A stretch of 40,851 nucleotides of DNA from Nitrospira sp. CG24C (GTDB lineage Bacteria; Nitrospirota; Nitrospiria; Nitrospirales; Nitrospiraceae), in assembly GCA_002869885.2 (NCBI GenBank), contig NEWR02000002.1, positions 1-40,851 of the forward strand. The letters are read 5' to 3'. Below are positions 39,483 to 40,851 of this stretch, piece by piece (within the stretch, counting starts at the first letter, position 1; each line of letters opens with the position of its first letter). The notes under the pieces are model-generated. The model made no database searches and was not told where the DNA came from. It saw nothing but the letters and a program-made list of their open reading frames with translations. A program made the position numbers and the translations under genes.

Positions 39483-39980
39483 ATGGCTAAATCGGAGCAA
39501 CATATGAACAATATGACCACACAACAAGACTGCTTACTGCGGACCAGAGTGACAGACACTGCTCGCAAGCCGCGGCACCTAATCGCCATCGTTACCGGCC
39601 TTCTTCTTTCGATCATGCCATTTTTTACTGGATGTGGGACCGGAGAGCCCGGCAGCCAATCGACCGTCACGGGGGGGCCCGGCAACAGCGCAAGCGCCAC
39701 TGCGTCTCTCACTTGGGACCCGGTCACAGACCCCTCAGTCTCTGCCTATTTCGTCCATTACGGTCGGCAATCACCGGCTCAAGCGGGTAGCTGCACATAC
39801 GAAAACTCCATCTCCGTTGACTCCTCGTCAGCCACGGTCACAAACCTGGACCCTAATACCCTCTACTACTTTACGGTCAGCGCCTATAATGGGCTAGAGA
39901 GCGCCTGCTCAAATGAAGTATCGATCATCACAGCTCCATCTCCGATTGGGAATGAGATCAGCCCTGCAACATTTTCCTGA
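39483..39980 (+). CDS. Fibronectin type III lipoprotein
   Basis: 165 residues. A basic N terminus and hydrophobic segment (HLIAIVTGLLLSIMPFFTGC) end in a lipobox with C51 as the lipid site. A Gly/Ser-rich linker follows, then one FN3 domain (about 72-152) with SLTWDPVTDPSVSAYFVHYG, VTNLDPNTLYYFTVSAYNGL and two cysteines. Surface-exposed binding or adhesion role is likely. ATG 39483 has AGGAAG upstream; ATG 39504 with GGAG is an alternative. It sits alone behind a sigma-54-type promoter. Confidence 0.82.
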   Translation: MAKSEQHMNNMTTQQDCLLRTRVTDTARKPRHLIAIVTGLLLSIMPFFTGCGTGEPGSQSTVTGGPGNSASATASLTWDPVTDPSVSAYFVHYGRQSPAQAGSCTYENSISVDSSSATVTNLDPNTLYYFTVSAYNGLESACSNEVSIITAPSPIGNEISPATFS

Positions 39981-40243
39981 CTGGACCAAGCAAGTTGGCA
40001 GGCCAGCAGAGTAGGGGCCTGGACAGCGCCATTCTCGTCTCGATCTCCTCAGCCGGCAATCCTACAACCGCTTGACACCTCCTTGAGGTCTTTCGTCTTG
40101 CCTTGGCATTGAATCTGGACTAGGCTTCGCATGAAACGGTTTCTTCCCTTTGATATGGCGTGGTCGTGACCTGACAACGATCCAGCGCAACACCGAGGTG
40201 GCTCGGCAATTTTCCACTAAGCCCGTCATACCGAGGTACGTTG

Positions 40244-40851
40244 ATGAAAATCGTCATAGGTCTACTTATTGCGCTAGCCCTGATGGTTGGAATAATCCTG
40301 GCGCTACCCTTCCTGGTTGACCTCAACAAGTATCAAGACCAATACAAGCCACTCCTCGAAGACGCGCTCAATCGCAAGGTTCAGCTGAAGGACATCCGCC
40401 TGACTATCTGGCCGCGGATCGGCGCCAGGGTGGCTGATTTAGTCGTCTTGGACGATCCGGCGTTCGACTCAAGCCCCTTTGCCTCTCTCACCTCGCTGGA
40501 CATCGGGGTCAAACTCATGCCGTTACTCAGCGGCAAGGTGGAGGTGGAAGAAATCACACTCCGTGACCCTGTTATCACAGTCATCAAGAACAAAAGCGGT
40601 GTCCTGAACGTCTCGACCATCGGCCGTACAGGCGTTGAGCTGCCTAAAACTCCATCGCGCGCGCCCATTCCATCGACCGAAGGTCCGCTCAAAATCCTGG
40701 CGCTGTTGGCCGTGGATCGAGTCTCTATCGCAGGGGGGAAACTCACCTATCGCGATCTGTCGGCTCCCAAACCGACTGAGTATATCTTGCAGGATATGGA
40801 GCTCCTCCTCCAATCCGTTCGGCTCGGCCAATCCCCAAGCCTCCATGTTGG
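40244..40851 (+). CDS. AsmA-family protein, 5' part (cut by the window end)
   Basis: At least 202 residues, still open at the window end. It starts MKIVIGLLIALALMVGIILA, an N-terminal membrane anchor, followed by LVDLNKYQDQYKPLLEDALN, the classical AsmA opening, and GKVEVEEITLRDPVITVIKN. AsmA-like proteins bridge the periplasm and affect outer-membrane lipid transport or assembly. ATG 40244 has GAGG eight bases upstream. The gap 39981-40243 has no other gene. Confidence 0.9.
   Translation, partial: MKIVIGLLIALALMVGIILALPFLVDLNKYQDQYKPLLEDALNRKVQLKDIRLTIWPRIGARVADLVVLDDPAFDSSPFASLTSLDIGVKLMPLLSGKVEVEEITLRDPVITVIKNKSGVLNVSTIGRTGVELPKTPSRAPIPSTEGPLKILALLAVDRVSIAGGKLTYRDLSAPKPTEYILQDMELLLQSVRLGQSPSLHV

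Overview
This 40.9 kb window looks like a chromosome segment of a Nitrospira-type bacterium (phylum Nitrospirota). That assignment is my inference from gene content, the moderately high GC and the style of the intergenic repeats; no rRNA or other decisive marker is present. Most of the window is housekeeping sequence, interrupted by a restriction-modification island and by an exceptional load of structured intergenic repeats.

Layout. 1-454: repeat-derived DNA. 455-1933 (minus): a four-gene operon with two ferredoxins and two unrecognised proteins. 2116-3334: alanine dehydrogenase and tRNA-Pro(CGG). 3661-9126 (plus): acylphosphatase, an RpoS-like sigma factor, apt, a DksA-like regulator, queC, a lipoprotein cytochrome c, a small conserved protein and pssA. 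9462-16532: an ORF6N protein, then a type I restriction-modification locus (hsdR, a four-helix-bundle gene, hsdM, hsdS) ending in a truncated ORF. 16533-18834: a scrapyard of hairpin repeats, a small secreted protein, a 40-aa membrane peptide and a fic fragment. 18835-20921: a metallopeptidase and ATP-grasp gene pair. 21336-21417: a candidate small RNA with a strong terminator. 21696-24489 (minus): a 19-aa basic peptide, an RluB-type pseudouridine synthase, a DUF433 antitoxin-like gene with a frameshifted DUF5615 partner, and riboflavin synthase. 24680-34608 (minus): one long collinear block, glyQ, glyS, a membrane protein, ppdK, ribD, an unknown, an MFS transporter and a 39-aa membrane peptide; ribE continues it. 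34885-39216 (plus): an Rrf2 regulator followed by the sulfate ABC transporter sbp-cysT-cysW-cysA. 39483 to the end: an FN3 lipoprotein behind a sigma-54-type promoter, and the start of an AsmA-family gene.

The most unusual content is between the genes. At least four repeat families can be told apart. Family 1 is about ten hairpins with a 9-nt period. Family 2 is about 100-bp hairpins that share a core, with outer arms of different sequence that remain self-complementary and with visible compensatory changes. Family 3 is about 120-165-bp elements with AGGATRTT ends placed at the very ends of genes. Family 4 is an AATCTGAGATTT-type repeat confined to the type I locus, where it also runs in frame through two coding sequences. 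An approximately 50-bp module occurs inside both family 2 and family 3. Together with the candidate small RNA, these are the best candidates for something undescribed.
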